This document shows, one piece after another, positions 52,953-61,885 of a stretch of 64,000 bases of DNA (positions are counted from its first letter, which is position 1; each line of letters starts with the position of its first letter). Position numbers and translations under genes: made by a program. A model generated the notes under the pieces. The model saw only the letters and a program-made list of their open reading frames with translations. It made no database searches and was not told the DNA's origin. The stretch spans positions 1 to 64,000 of the forward strand of contig JAKCPI010015674.1 of assembly GCA_023213315.1 (NCBI GenBank), in the 5' to 3' direction. This stretch comes from Euborellia annulipes. Lineage: Eukaryota > Arthropoda > Insecta > Dermaptera > Anisolabididae.

Positions 52953-53164
52953 ATATATAGGTAAGAAAAAGTAAAATGACTGAATATAACCTAACGGGTA
53001 GATGTGAATATAACAATTAACAGCCGAAACGTATTTTATTGTAATTATATATTTTATTGTAAGTATTATTACTTGCTAAAATAAACCACGATGTAAGCCC
53101 AAAAATATATTTTATTTATTTCTTATAACGATAATTGTGAAAGTTTAAATCAATTAATAATCAA

Positions 53165-53320
53165 AGTATATTAGTGCACTCTTAGCCAATTTTAATACTT
53201 AAATATCAAATTTCAACTTCATTTCCTTCTTTTTTGTCCACACATTTCAGTCACACACACATAGAAAGACAGACAGACTACTTTGCGAGATCCACTTTTT
53301 TGGAATCAGGGTAAAAATAT
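53165..53320 (-). mobile_element. Family A fragment, copy 12
   Basis: TTAAATATCAAATTTCAACTTC, the CACACACACATAG repeat, GACAGACAGAC and CCACTTTTTTGGAATCAGGG are family A core in minus orientation, about 80% similar by eye. Both ends are lost. Confidence 0.6.
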
Positions 53321-53394
53321 AGTCCGTCCGAATTTATATCTATAATCTCGCATTTTGAAAATAATATCAACTTTGTATGTCATTCTAATTATAG

Positions 53395-53525
53395 TGCTTT
53401 GTTGTTTTTTTTTTTTTTATATATATTGGTTTTGTTTTTTGCGATTTAACTGGATTTTCGCGGTGACTGGATCATAAAACCCGACTAATCGATTTCGCTT
53501 GGAAATTCGAATAAAACTGTATTAG
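53395..53525. mobile_element. Possible Tigger/pogo-like terminus
   Basis: The right side, inverted, gives TACAGTTTTATTCGAATTTC followed by AAGCGAAATCG, similar in style to pogo ends. A T18 run precedes it. No partner end was found. Confidence 0.35.
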
Positions 53526-53750
53526 TAGTAACTCAATTTGTCAAAATATTGCGATAGCGGGTGTTGCCGCTACTAGAATCGTTGGTTATAATTTCATACT
53601 TTCTCTGACAGTAATTACTGTATTATGTACTGTTAGTATTTATTATAATAAATACCTATAACAAAAGTATTGAAATATTTGAATTCAACCGAAATACAGG
53701 TTTTGAGACTCCTGACCTCCGTGAGAGTGAGGCCATTTAACTTTTGCTGC

Positions 53751-53867
53751 CCTCGGGCTTGGTAGGTGTTAGCGTGCTGGCCTTGTATACCAAAGGTCGC
53801 GGGTTCGGATCCCAGGCAGTCCGATGATTTTATTTAAGCCATTTGGATACCACCTAAATAGGGATCT
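53751..53867 (+). mobile_element. tRNA-derived SINE, 3'-truncated
   Basis: GCCCTCGGGCTTGGTAGGTG, GTTAGCGTGCTGG, box B GGGTTCGGATCCCAGGCAG and TTTAAGCCATTTGGATACC are present; homology ends at CACCTAAATAGG. The tail is absent. Confidence 0.75.
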
Positions 53868-54158
53868 ACATTACTTTGAATGATGTTAAGGATCCCCTCC
53901 GCTAACGATTTTATTTAAATTAATTGTATTTTTAACTTCAAAATAGTGTCGGAATTTCAATAGAAGATTTTATTGGGTTATAGTATAAACAAAGTACACC
54001 GATGAAAATGATTTAATTTATTTGTTTATCATATGCAACCCATTTTAAAATTCTCACGTAAAATTAAGTTCAACAGTGAACTTTGTTTATTCTATCTATT
54101 ATATTATTATACTATCTACTAAGATAAAAAAAATAAATTTAAAATAAATTTGTGTTGT
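53868..54158. other. AT-rich spacer
   Basis: Nothing recognised. Confidence 0.5.
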
Positions 54159-54159
54159 A

Positions 54160-54252
54160 GAACACAAAAAATGTGAGATACCGCATCGTACAACTATTAG
54201 GAGTGTAGGAGAAAGTTGTATGATGTCAAGTTATTCACACCAGATTTTTTTA
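54160..54252 (+). mobile_element. Family A 3'-end fragment, copy 13
   Basis: AGGAGAAAGTTGTATGATG and TTCACACCAGATTTTTTT are the right half of the family A terminal hairpin. The body is missing. Confidence 0.6.
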
Positions 54253-55002
54253 TTAATTAACAAGTAATTAATAGGTAAAATAGAGAATATTTAAATTATT
54301 TATTATTAAACAATGACAAAAAATAAAATTTGTGTCTCTCTGCTTTCCCATCAGGTGATTTCAAAAGAGTCGTTATTCTAACTTGTATAAATATTTAATA
54401 TGCATAAACGTCATTATGAAATCTCTCGGAGATCTCCCCGAGGGATTATAAATAATGGAGTTGTTCCCGAGCTTTCCAAGATCTAATGAAGAGAAATCCT
54501 CCCACAGGACCCGAGGTATGGACCACAGATGCCTTCTTAATTAAATTCAGATTGGTGGTCAAATCAATATAAACAAAAGAAAATTAAGATTTTTTGCAGG
54601 CTTAATAAAAACAAAATTAATTACGAAATATATTTCAGAGTAAGGTTGGAAAAAGGCATCTTAATTAAATTACCCCAGAGAGATAGATTAATTAATTCAG
54701 AGGTTATATGAAATGAATGTTTTCATTTTAAATGCTATAAAAAGAAAATCTTTATTTCATTAATGTTTAATGAAAGTAGGATTTCAAGAAGCTTTTAAAA
54801 TAAAAAAACTGAACATTTTGAGATGTAATTTGTGAAAATAAAAAATATCAATGGCAAATAATTTCTAGACAATGGCTTTAATTTATGTATGCACATCTGC
54901 AAGAAATTACTTTTTCTTTTAAATTTCTAATAGAAATTACTTTACACTCTATTTTTATAAATAGATAGAAAGAAGTCAGGCCTCTTCAAAATATCGAGTG
55001 TA
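54253..55002. other. Gene-free stretch
   Basis: AT-rich apart from 54425-54530 (TCTCGGAGATCTCCCCGAGG makes a small hairpin). No gene found. Confidence 0.5.
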
Positions 55003-55010
55003 GTTGAAGT

Positions 55011-55379
55011 CTGGGGCGTATATAGAAATTTTTTTCGGGGGGGGCCTGTTCTCGAAAATTTTTCTCCGAAAAATTTTGTTTTTTGCGGAACCAAAATTTT
55101 TTCCCGTCCGTAAAAATATTTTACCTTTTTTTTTGAAAAGCAAAATTTTTCCCCCCCGCGGAACCAAAATTTTTTCATGTAGGCCTACCGTTCGCGGGAG
55201 ATTTCACTCTTTTGCGGAACCTGGGATTTTCGTGCTGCGCGGCCGAGCAAACATTTCGGGGGTGGGGGTGGGGGGGGCCGAGACGCATTATTGTCTCTAT
55301 ATAGGGCTATATGCATTTAGAAAATTTCGGAGGGGGGGGCCGGGCCCCCTCGCCCCCCCCCCCCTTATATACGCCCCTG
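55011..55379. mobile_element. hAT-type MITE with 8-bp target duplication
   Basis: The left end CTGGGGCGTATATAG and the right end, inverted, CAGGGGCGTATATAAGG flank a 369-bp element with repeated AAAATTTTT and GCGGAACC words. Identical 8-bp duplications GTTGAAGT lie at 55003-55010 and 55380-55387. Both strands have open frames of 63-126 codons, but these reflect low-complexity sequence, not protein. Sister element at 56489. Confidence 0.88.
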
Positions 55380-56162
55380 GTTGAAGTATACACTGAAAAA
55401 TCTTTGAAACCTTATATTAGGAGTGTATTTCAAATTTTAAATTAAAGGCCCTAGGGGTATAAGAATGGTGAAAATGCCCTTGGAACATATTTCAATGATA
55501 CATAGGGGATTTGTAGGTACTAATAAAATAATAAGATACTGAAAGTTTCAGATCGCTATCTCAAATGGTTTTTGAGAAAAACCAAAATATGTAAAAATCA
55601 GAAAAACATTTTTTTCTCAGGAACGGCTGAATCGATTGATTTGAATTTTTTGATATGTTTTGGGGGCTGATGGTACCTTCAAGGGAAAAAATCAAGACCT
55701 ATATCGGATCATGACATCCTTGAAAAAAATGGCGTTTTTTGTTTAATTTTAATTTTTAACCATGATACAATTTTGGCACAAAAATGAAACAATTTTTTTG
55801 AAATCCTCATTCAATTTCCTGTAAGTTCATAAGTTCATAAATTCATAAAAAAGGTACGCCATAGTAGAAAAAAATAAAAACCATTTATTACTCAAATATT
55901 GACTTTATATGTTTTGTGCTTTAATATTGTTTTTTATTGCTTAAGCTTACACATATATTATCATTTTATTCAAAATAACCAATTTATATTCATAACATCA
56001 ACATTTTTTGCCTAAATCAAAAGTTAAAATTTTTAAATATCTATAATCATTAACTATAATGCTATAAGATAAAAACAGTTTTTGATTAATGAATAATAAA
56101 AATAAAAACTAATATCAAAAAGATAAATCTTTCAACAATAAAAAATGCAGAATCAGGTTTAA

Positions 56163-56482
56163 TCAGTCTTCGTCACCACTGTCTTCTTCAATCACAGGTG
56201 AAACGTTGTCTTTATCAAATAATTTGCTCAATGTTTCAGCGGGCCTCAGAATTTTTGTCAAATATCTTCCGTATGACAAATAATAAACAATGGCAGCATC
56301 GTGAGAGCAACATCCAATTGTTCTAAGACCATTCGCACACTCACAGCTATGTCTTAATACGCCTTTAGGTCCATTAGCATTTTTTTTATATTCAATAAAA
56401 CATCTATACACTTTGTTATTAATATGGCGAGAGTGTACTTGAGCTTTAAGTATGTTAGTATGGTCTTTTACATATTGGATAG
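56163..56482 (-). pseudogene. SWIM-type zinc-finger C-terminus of a transposase-like protein
   Basis: On the minus strand the frame is open from about 56482 down to a TGA at 56163-56165. It encodes roughly 105 residues without a natural ATG; a GTG at 56411 opens the part with the finger. Readable blocks are QVHSRHINNKVYRCFIEYKK, then SCECANGLRTIGCCSHDAAI and VYYLSYGRYL, then an acidic tail EEDSGDED. C-x-C followed by C-x-H nine residues later fits the SWIM zinc-finger pattern. The SRH...YRCFIEY and G-x-R-x-x-G-x-C-x-H-x-A blocks match, from memory, the C-terminal region of transposase-like proteins common in invertebrate genomes. Stops occur directly upstream at the inner arm boundary, so only the tail survives. 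Confidence 0.65.
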
Positions 56483-56488
56483 TAATTT

Positions 56489-56742
56489 CAGGGGTGTATA
56501 TAGAAATTTTTTCACGGGGGGCCTGAACTCAAAAATTTTTCTGCTAAAAATTTTTTTTTAAGAAACTAAATTTTTTTTTTCACACAAAATTTTTTGCAGA
56601 ACCTTTTTTTCTTTTGCGGAAACAACGTTTTTCATCCTGCAAAAAAATTTGTTGCGCTGATGTCTGTATATCCCTATATATGTATATGTGTTTGGGAAAT
56701 TTCGGGGGGGGGGGGCCTCGCCCCCCCTTATATACGCTCCTG
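56489..56742. mobile_element. hAT-type MITE inside the long-arm element
   Basis: CAGGGGTGTATATAG at the left and, inverted, CAGGAGCGTATATAAGG at the right. Identical 8-bp duplications AGTAATTT lie at 56481-56488 and 56743-56750. The body is similar to the element at 55011 (AAAATTTTTC and GCGGAA words) but about 115 bp shorter. The insertion separates the SWIM remnant from the right arm and is therefore younger than the host element. Confidence 0.9.
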
Positions 56743-57454
56743 AGTAATTTATTATTTATATAGTAGATTTATCTTTTTGATATTAGTTTTTATTTTTATT
56801 ATTCATTAATCAAAAACTGTTTTTATCTTATAGCATTATAGTTAATGATTATAGATATTTAAAAATTTTAACTTTTGATTTAGGCAAAAAATGTTGATGT
56901 TATGAATATAAATTGGTTATTTTGAATAAAATGATAATATATGTGTAAGCTTAAGCAATAAAAAACAATATTAAAGCACAAAACATATAAAGTCAATATT
57001 TGAGTAATAAATGGTTTTTATTTTTTTCTACTATGGCGTACCTTTTTTTATGAATTTATGAACTTATGAACTTACAGGAAATTGAATGAGGATTTCAAAA
57101 AAATTGTTTCATTTTTGTGCCAAAATTGTATCATGGTTAAAAATTAAAATTAAACAAAAAACGCCATTTTTTTCAAGGATGTCATGATCCGATATAGGTC
57201 TTGATTTTTTCCCTTGAAGGTACCATCAGCCCCCAAAACATATCAAAAATTCAAATCAATCGATTCAGCCGTTCCTGAGAAAAAATGTTTTTCTGATTTT
57301 TACATATTTTGGTTTTTCTCAAAAACCATTTGAGATAGCGATCTGAAACTTTCAGCATCTTATTATTTTATTAGTACCTACAAATCCCCTATGTATCATT
57401 AAAATATGTTCCAAGGGCATTTTCACCATTCTTATACCCCTAGGGCCTTTAGGA

Positions 57455-57689
57455 TAAAAATTTTCATTCTTGAATAACTTCGTTCCAAAAGTATATTTTT
57501 GAATATAGGTTTGTAATAGAATAGAAAAAGACTCTGATTAGCATAAAATTAATTCCCTGGCATTTGTCCTAACCCTCGATCAAAAAACCTCCACCGAAAA
57601 AACTCTCTAGCTACTCAACTGCATAGGATATACTGTTCTTCAAAAGAAAAAAACCTCATTTTGAATGAATAATGTAAAGATAGCGAACT
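57455..57689. other. AT-rich spacer
   Basis: Nothing recognised. Confidence 0.5.
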
Positions 57690-58212
57690 CCCCAGGGGCG
57701 CCGGAGCGAATTTGAATCAGGGGGGGGGGAATTTTTTTTAGAAAATTAAAATAATTTAATATGTTTAAATAGTATAAAACAAAAACAAATTTACTATAAA
57801 GCTTTAAAATTTTTAAATAAAATAACAATTTTAATAAAATTAAAATTTTAAAAAATTTCTTAGTGATTTTATCAAAAAATTTTTTTTAGGCTATATTTAT
57901 ACTATTTGAAGGAAATAAATATTTTTAAATTTCTTCTTTTAATTCAATATAAAATGTTTTTAGAAATTAGAAATACAATAGGGTCTATATAAAATATTTT
58001 GGAAAAAATGAATTTCTTACTCTTTTAATTTTTTTTTTTTAATTTAAAAGATTTTATTTTTCGAAAGTAAAAATGTATCATTTTTAAAAATAAATGAAAT
58101 AAAAGAAGACATATTGCCCCCCTCCTATAGGCATGGGCCCCCCCCCGGGGGGGGGGGGGGCGGGGGGGGATGTACCCTTGCCCCCCCCCAGTTCCAGCGC
58201 TATCAAACCGAC
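57690..58212. mobile_element. Probable hAT-type element with G/C-run ends
   Basis: The left end CAGGGGCGCCGGAGCGAATT and G10, and the right end C10 followed by AGTTCCAGCGCTAT (inverted ATAGCGCTGGAACT), are compatible with an imperfect CAGGGGCGCCGGAA-type TIR. No clean 8-bp duplication. A dense C/G palindromic run lies at 58139-58190. The 400-bp interior is AT-rich. Confidence 0.45.
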
Positions 58213-58347
58213 ACTTCGGCAAATTTTGATATCGTCTTATTTTATTTTTAATAAAAAATTCCAATCTATAAATGGCTTCCAAATACAACATTTTAAGAAT
58301 AACAATTTTAATCTGAATCTCTCATATTTATTTCCTTACTTTAAACC

Positions 58348-58396
58348 AGGGCCGTAGCCAGAGGGGAAATATGGGAGCCAAACCCCCCCCCCCCTT
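58348..58396. mobile_element. Solo hAT-like end
   Basis: CAGGGCCGTAGCCAGAGGGG plus a C12 run resembles a hAT terminus. No partner found; a family A copy begins 50 bp later. Confidence 0.4.
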
Positions 58397-58444
58397 CTAC
58401 GATATCTAGAAAATTATAAATATATATAGAGAGAAACATGAATA

Positions 58445-58934
58445 AAAATCTGGTGTGACTGGCGCACAGCACACAGCTTTCTCTTACCTTCGGTAATCGA
58501 AAGTTGTGTACTGTGCTTGTCACACCAGATTTTTTGTGTCGACATGTATTTAGTTCCCGGCAGTAGGGAATTTTTGAATTAACAAGATGTAAAATTTATA
58601 AGTATGGGAAAATATTTATATTTTGTAACCATGGCAACCATTTCTCCTATCTTTCCTATGAAGCACAAGAGTAAAGTGTGCTTCAAACAATTTTGAGGGC
58701 AAAACGAGAATATACATTTGAAAGAGCATCTAAAAAATAATTGATTTTTGAATTTTAATCAAAATCGTTAGAGGGAATTTTGAGAAAATCGAAAAAACTG
58801 AAAAAGTACATCAGTAAAGTACTAGTACTCTTTGGCCGATTTTGATTAAAAGCTTATTTTTCCGGTCCCGGGAGGTGTTTAACTTAAATATAAAATTTCA
58901 ACCTCATAGCTCAATTCCTTCATGCTTAAAAGTG

Positions 58935-58969
<35 letters not shown>

Positions 58970-59114
58970 CATGTCGCGAAAACCACTTTTTTGGATTCAG
59001 GGGACCTCAAAACGTGAAGATCCATCAAAATCTCGACATCGAATTTTTGACATGAACCAATACTTTCTCTCTATATATATATTACATATATACATAGGTA
59101 AGAGAAAGTAAAAA
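58445..59114 (-). mobile_element. Family A element, full-length copy 14
   Basis: Complete minus-oriented copy with (CA)n at 58935-58965, an intact 3' hairpin (CACAGCTTTCTCTTACC with its complement) and an X-box one base off consensus (GTAACCATGGCAAC). The 89-codon frame at 58842-59111 recurs at 24542 and 6150 because the DNA is conserved. Confidence 0.88.
58625..58638 (-). promoter_or_regulatory. X-box-like site in family A copy 14
   Basis: GTAACCATGGCAAC on the plus strand, one base from the palindromic RFX consensus. Confidence 0.5.
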
Positions 59115-60055
59115 TTATAAATACTGTTAGAAATATATAAAATATTTCATCTTCTTTAAATTTATTCATTTGGAAGGAGGGGGAAAGATTACCCCTCGGA
59201 TCATCCAAACCTCTCTCAAAAACAATTTTGTCCTTGTTTTAAACTATAATATTTCTGACCGAAAATGTGTTATTTATATATAAAAATTTTTAAAATAAGA
59301 AGAGTATGTAGAAAGCCGTGCAATAACAATTTAGGGCCTGAATTCAAGGAAAAGAAGGGAAGGTTATAAGTTGACATGTGATACAAAACTAACACTAATT
59401 AACGGCTACACACGAGATTTATTTTGTTATAAGATAAAGTATTCATAAAGATTTGTAGGGGAATGGGGCAATAAAGAGGTCCTTGCATCGGGGGTCCGGG
59501 TGCGTTGTGCCCGTCGCACATCCCACTTTCACGTATATGGATAGAAATTCATTCAACTAGAAAATTATATCTAAAATAATGGAAAGAGAAGATAAAAGAT
59601 AGGATATAAGGGAATATAGTGTTAAATAAAAAAAAAACTTTTTATATTTAAATACGTAATAACGCAAATGGAATATTTTTGGTTGGATAAAGTCATTAGA
59701 GAACCATGTGGAAGAAATAAATATTAAAAGTTAATATGACTTAATACTCCTAATAATTATTCATTATTAGAGTTTTATTATAGAAAATTTAATAAAATAT
59801 ATTTCGATTTTACTTGGTTATAATCGGCTTAAAATTAAATCAAAGTATAAACTCAGGGATGTGCTTTTCTGCTATATAAAGTAGGGAGTGAATCTATTTT
59901 ATCTCCTTATGAATTTCGTTATCAAATATTACGCTTTTGGAATGTCTAAAAGCTCTCGACTAACATTTAGCTTGAAAATATTTTCATTAAATGTCAATAT
60001 TCGAATATTTTTCCTCATTTGGTCTTTTTAAATATAATAGACTCAAAAAACTTGG
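59115..60055. other. Gene-free AT-rich stretch
   Basis: A GC-richer segment at 59480-59525 (GGGGGTCCGGGTGCG) has no identity. The rest is AT-rich. Confidence 0.5.
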
Positions 60056-60056
60056 T

Positions 60057-60628
60057 AAAAAATCTGGTGTGACTGGTCGAACAGCACACAACTTTCTCTC
60101 AAGTTGTGTATTGTGCATGTCACATCAGATTTTTTTGTGTCAAGATATATTTAGTTGCCCTTAGCACCTAAGTTCTAAGCTTGACCTCGCAATTCCTAGA
60201 CGGCGCTGAGCTACGAATGCTTCCACATCAGTAAAGAGTACTTCAAACAATTTCCACGAAAAATTTCACTGGTATACTTTTTAAAGAGCATCTAAAAAAT
60301 AGTTGATTTATTAATTTTAGTCAAATTCGTTGAGAGAATTTTTGAGAAAATCGAAAAAAAACTGAAAAAGTACATCAGTAAAATACTAGTACTTTTTAGC
60401 CGATTTTGTTTAAAAGCTTATTGTCATCTTAAATATAAAATTTCACCCTTGTAGCTCTTTTAGTTCCTAAGATATTTTGTTCACAGACAGACCAATTTGC
60501 GGGACCCACTTTTTTGGACTCAAAACGTGTATATCCATCAAAATCTCGACATCGAATTTTTGACATGATCGCATTACTTTCTCTGTATATAGGCCTATTT
60601 CAAATATAGGGCAACAGAAAGTAAAAAA
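60057..60628 (-). mobile_element. Family A element, copy 15
   Basis: Minus-oriented from AAAATCTGGTGTGACTGG to GCAACAGAAAGTAAAAAA. The X-box region has been replaced by about 80 bp of unrelated GC-richer sequence (60160-60235) and the CA array is gone. Core phrases ATCCATCAAAATCTCGACAT and GACATCGAATTTTTGACATG remain. Confidence 0.8.
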
Positions 60629-60955
60629 TTACACAAATAATCAGTTCAATTTCCCCTCCTATTGAGTGGGTTTTATATTTTACCAAAGAGGAATTGAGGA
60701 ATATAAGCATAATAGATTTATTTGTATGCCATTCAGTCTGAAATTCAATGTTGGCTTTTATGCTATTTATACTTTTTTATTTGATGAATTAACTTTACAA
60801 GGGGGTTTTGATCCCCCTAAATCCCCCAAACCTTCAAGTCCTGTCTTCCGGCCGAAGGCAGAAAGTTATATAAATTCAAACAAAAACTTTTAGTTAGAGT
60901 AATAATAATTTTATTTATAGTGGGTGTCACCTGAGCAAGGTATTTTATTTAATAT
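60629..60955. other. AT-rich spacer
   Basis: A 75-codon frame at 60666-60893 has no recognisable domain. GATCCCCCTAAATCCCCC at 60811 may be a worn element end. Confidence 0.45.
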
Positions 60956-60956
60956 C

Positions 60957-61113
60957 CTTTTTTTTAACACACACTTTTTTCTCATTCACACTGAAACTCA
61001 CACACACATTCACACAATCTTTTCGGCAACTTAGGCCTTATAAGACTTTTACGATAAAAATATATATATATATCTATTGGGGGTCTAGGCATTCTTATTT
61101 AAGCCATTTGGTA
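60957..61113 (-). mobile_element. tRNA-derived SINE, 5'-truncated copy
   Basis: A T-run (poly-A on the minus strand), then CACTTTTTTCTCATTCACAC, CACACAATCTTTTCGGCAAC and GCATTCTTATTTAAGCCATT, ending at TTTGGTAA. The head is missing. ATATCC to the left and ATTTATCC to the right may be a decayed duplication. Confidence 0.75.
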
Positions 61114-61391
61114 ATATTTATCCCTCGAAAGCAGTAGGTTTGAGGAGATAAATAATAAATAAAGTATAGAGGCCTATTTTCTTATAAATTTTACGAGTAC
61201 TTTAATTTATCGGACTGTGATGGCCTGTCTACGCATTCACTAAAAATATACGTATTTTAAAATGCGAATGAATATAGAAAAATCATATAATGGTACTTAT
61301 AATAAAAATTTAAAAAAAAATGGTCCAGCAACCACGCATTAACGGTACTTCGAATGAATTGAGTCAGAATATTATACAATATAATAATTAT

Positions 61392-61642
61392 TAGGAACCG
61401 ACCGAAGTATAGGTTTCGGCCGAAACCTGAGTTAAAAAAAAAAGGTCAAATGATTTTTCAAATGGATTGATTATTTGAGTCACGAGGGAAAATTTACTAA
61501 AAAAAAGGGTAAAATGATATGAATTTTTTTATAGGAAATTTTAAGAAAAAGTTTAAAACAAGTTTCAGTTTCTGTTTCGGTTACGGTTTCAGCCGAAATT
61601 CGATTTGATTTCGGCTGAAAATCTTGTTTCGGTCGGACCCTA
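61392..61642. mobile_element. hAT-type MITE, family F copy 2
   Basis: The left end TAGGAACCGACCGAAG and the right end, inverted, TAGGGTCCGACCGAAAC lead into GTTTCGGCCGAAAC-type palindromic words. Identical 8-bp duplications ATAATTAT lie at 61384-61391 and 61643-61650. 251 bp with no ORF; close relative of 4989-5306. Confidence 0.88.
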
Positions 61643-61794
61643 ATAATTATATCCAACAGTTTTATTTACTCTAATCGAACACAACACTTCGACCATCAGC
61701 AAATTATAGAGAAAGATATTATTAATAATTATTAAGAAATTAATAAATAATTGATATAGTATAGCCTATAGCCAGCTGAGGGCCTAGCAACAGA

Positions 61795-61885
61795 GAAGAC
61801 CAACAGCCAGTAAGATCTTTCTTGTTAAGCAATGCCACGGGTGACTCTAAATGACCTCAGAAGCCGAAAAGGGGCATATGTACCC
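61795..61885 (+). mobile_element. 5S rRNA-derived fragment (SINE3-like)
   Basis: CCAACAGCCAGTAAGATC, then TTGTTAAGCAATGCCACGGG and TGAC, echo the prefix and 5S box A region at 32.27 kb. The second half of the 5S core is deleted, and AGAAGCCGAAAAGGGGC follows. Confidence 0.45.

Larger units (their letters stand above)
52120..52975 (-). mobile_element. Family A element, copy 11, degraded, with two insertions
   Basis: The left part (52120-52235) is a worn 3' hairpin region (TTTTTGTGTCGATATATATT). The right part (52598-52702, 52953-52975) carries GAGGACCTCAAAACGTG, GACATCGAATTTTTGAC and the terminal TAAGAAAAAGTAAAA. Repeat E lies in the middle and a palindromic MITE in the terminal TATATA hairpin. 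Confidence 0.65.
55446..57448. mobile_element. 2.0-kb element with 685-bp inverted arms and SWIM remnant
   Basis: The left arm (55446-56130) and right arm (56765-57448) are inverse copies that differ by only a handful of bases (for example a seven-T versus six-T run near 55610). The ends read AGGCCCTAGGGGTATAAG, flanked by TTAA (55442-55445) on the left and TTAG (57449-57452) on the right, consistent with a decayed TTAA target. The spacer (56131-56764) carries the C-terminus of a transposase-like protein on the minus strand, interrupted by a hAT insertion. The element is a non-autonomous derivative of a larger DNA transposon. Confidence 0.85.

Noticed and set aside
55004..55384. 126-codon frame, the longest in the window
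   Set aside because: It lies entirely inside a hAT MITE with 8-bp duplications. It is F/P/G-rich because of A/T and G/C runs and is matched by open frames on the opposite strand.
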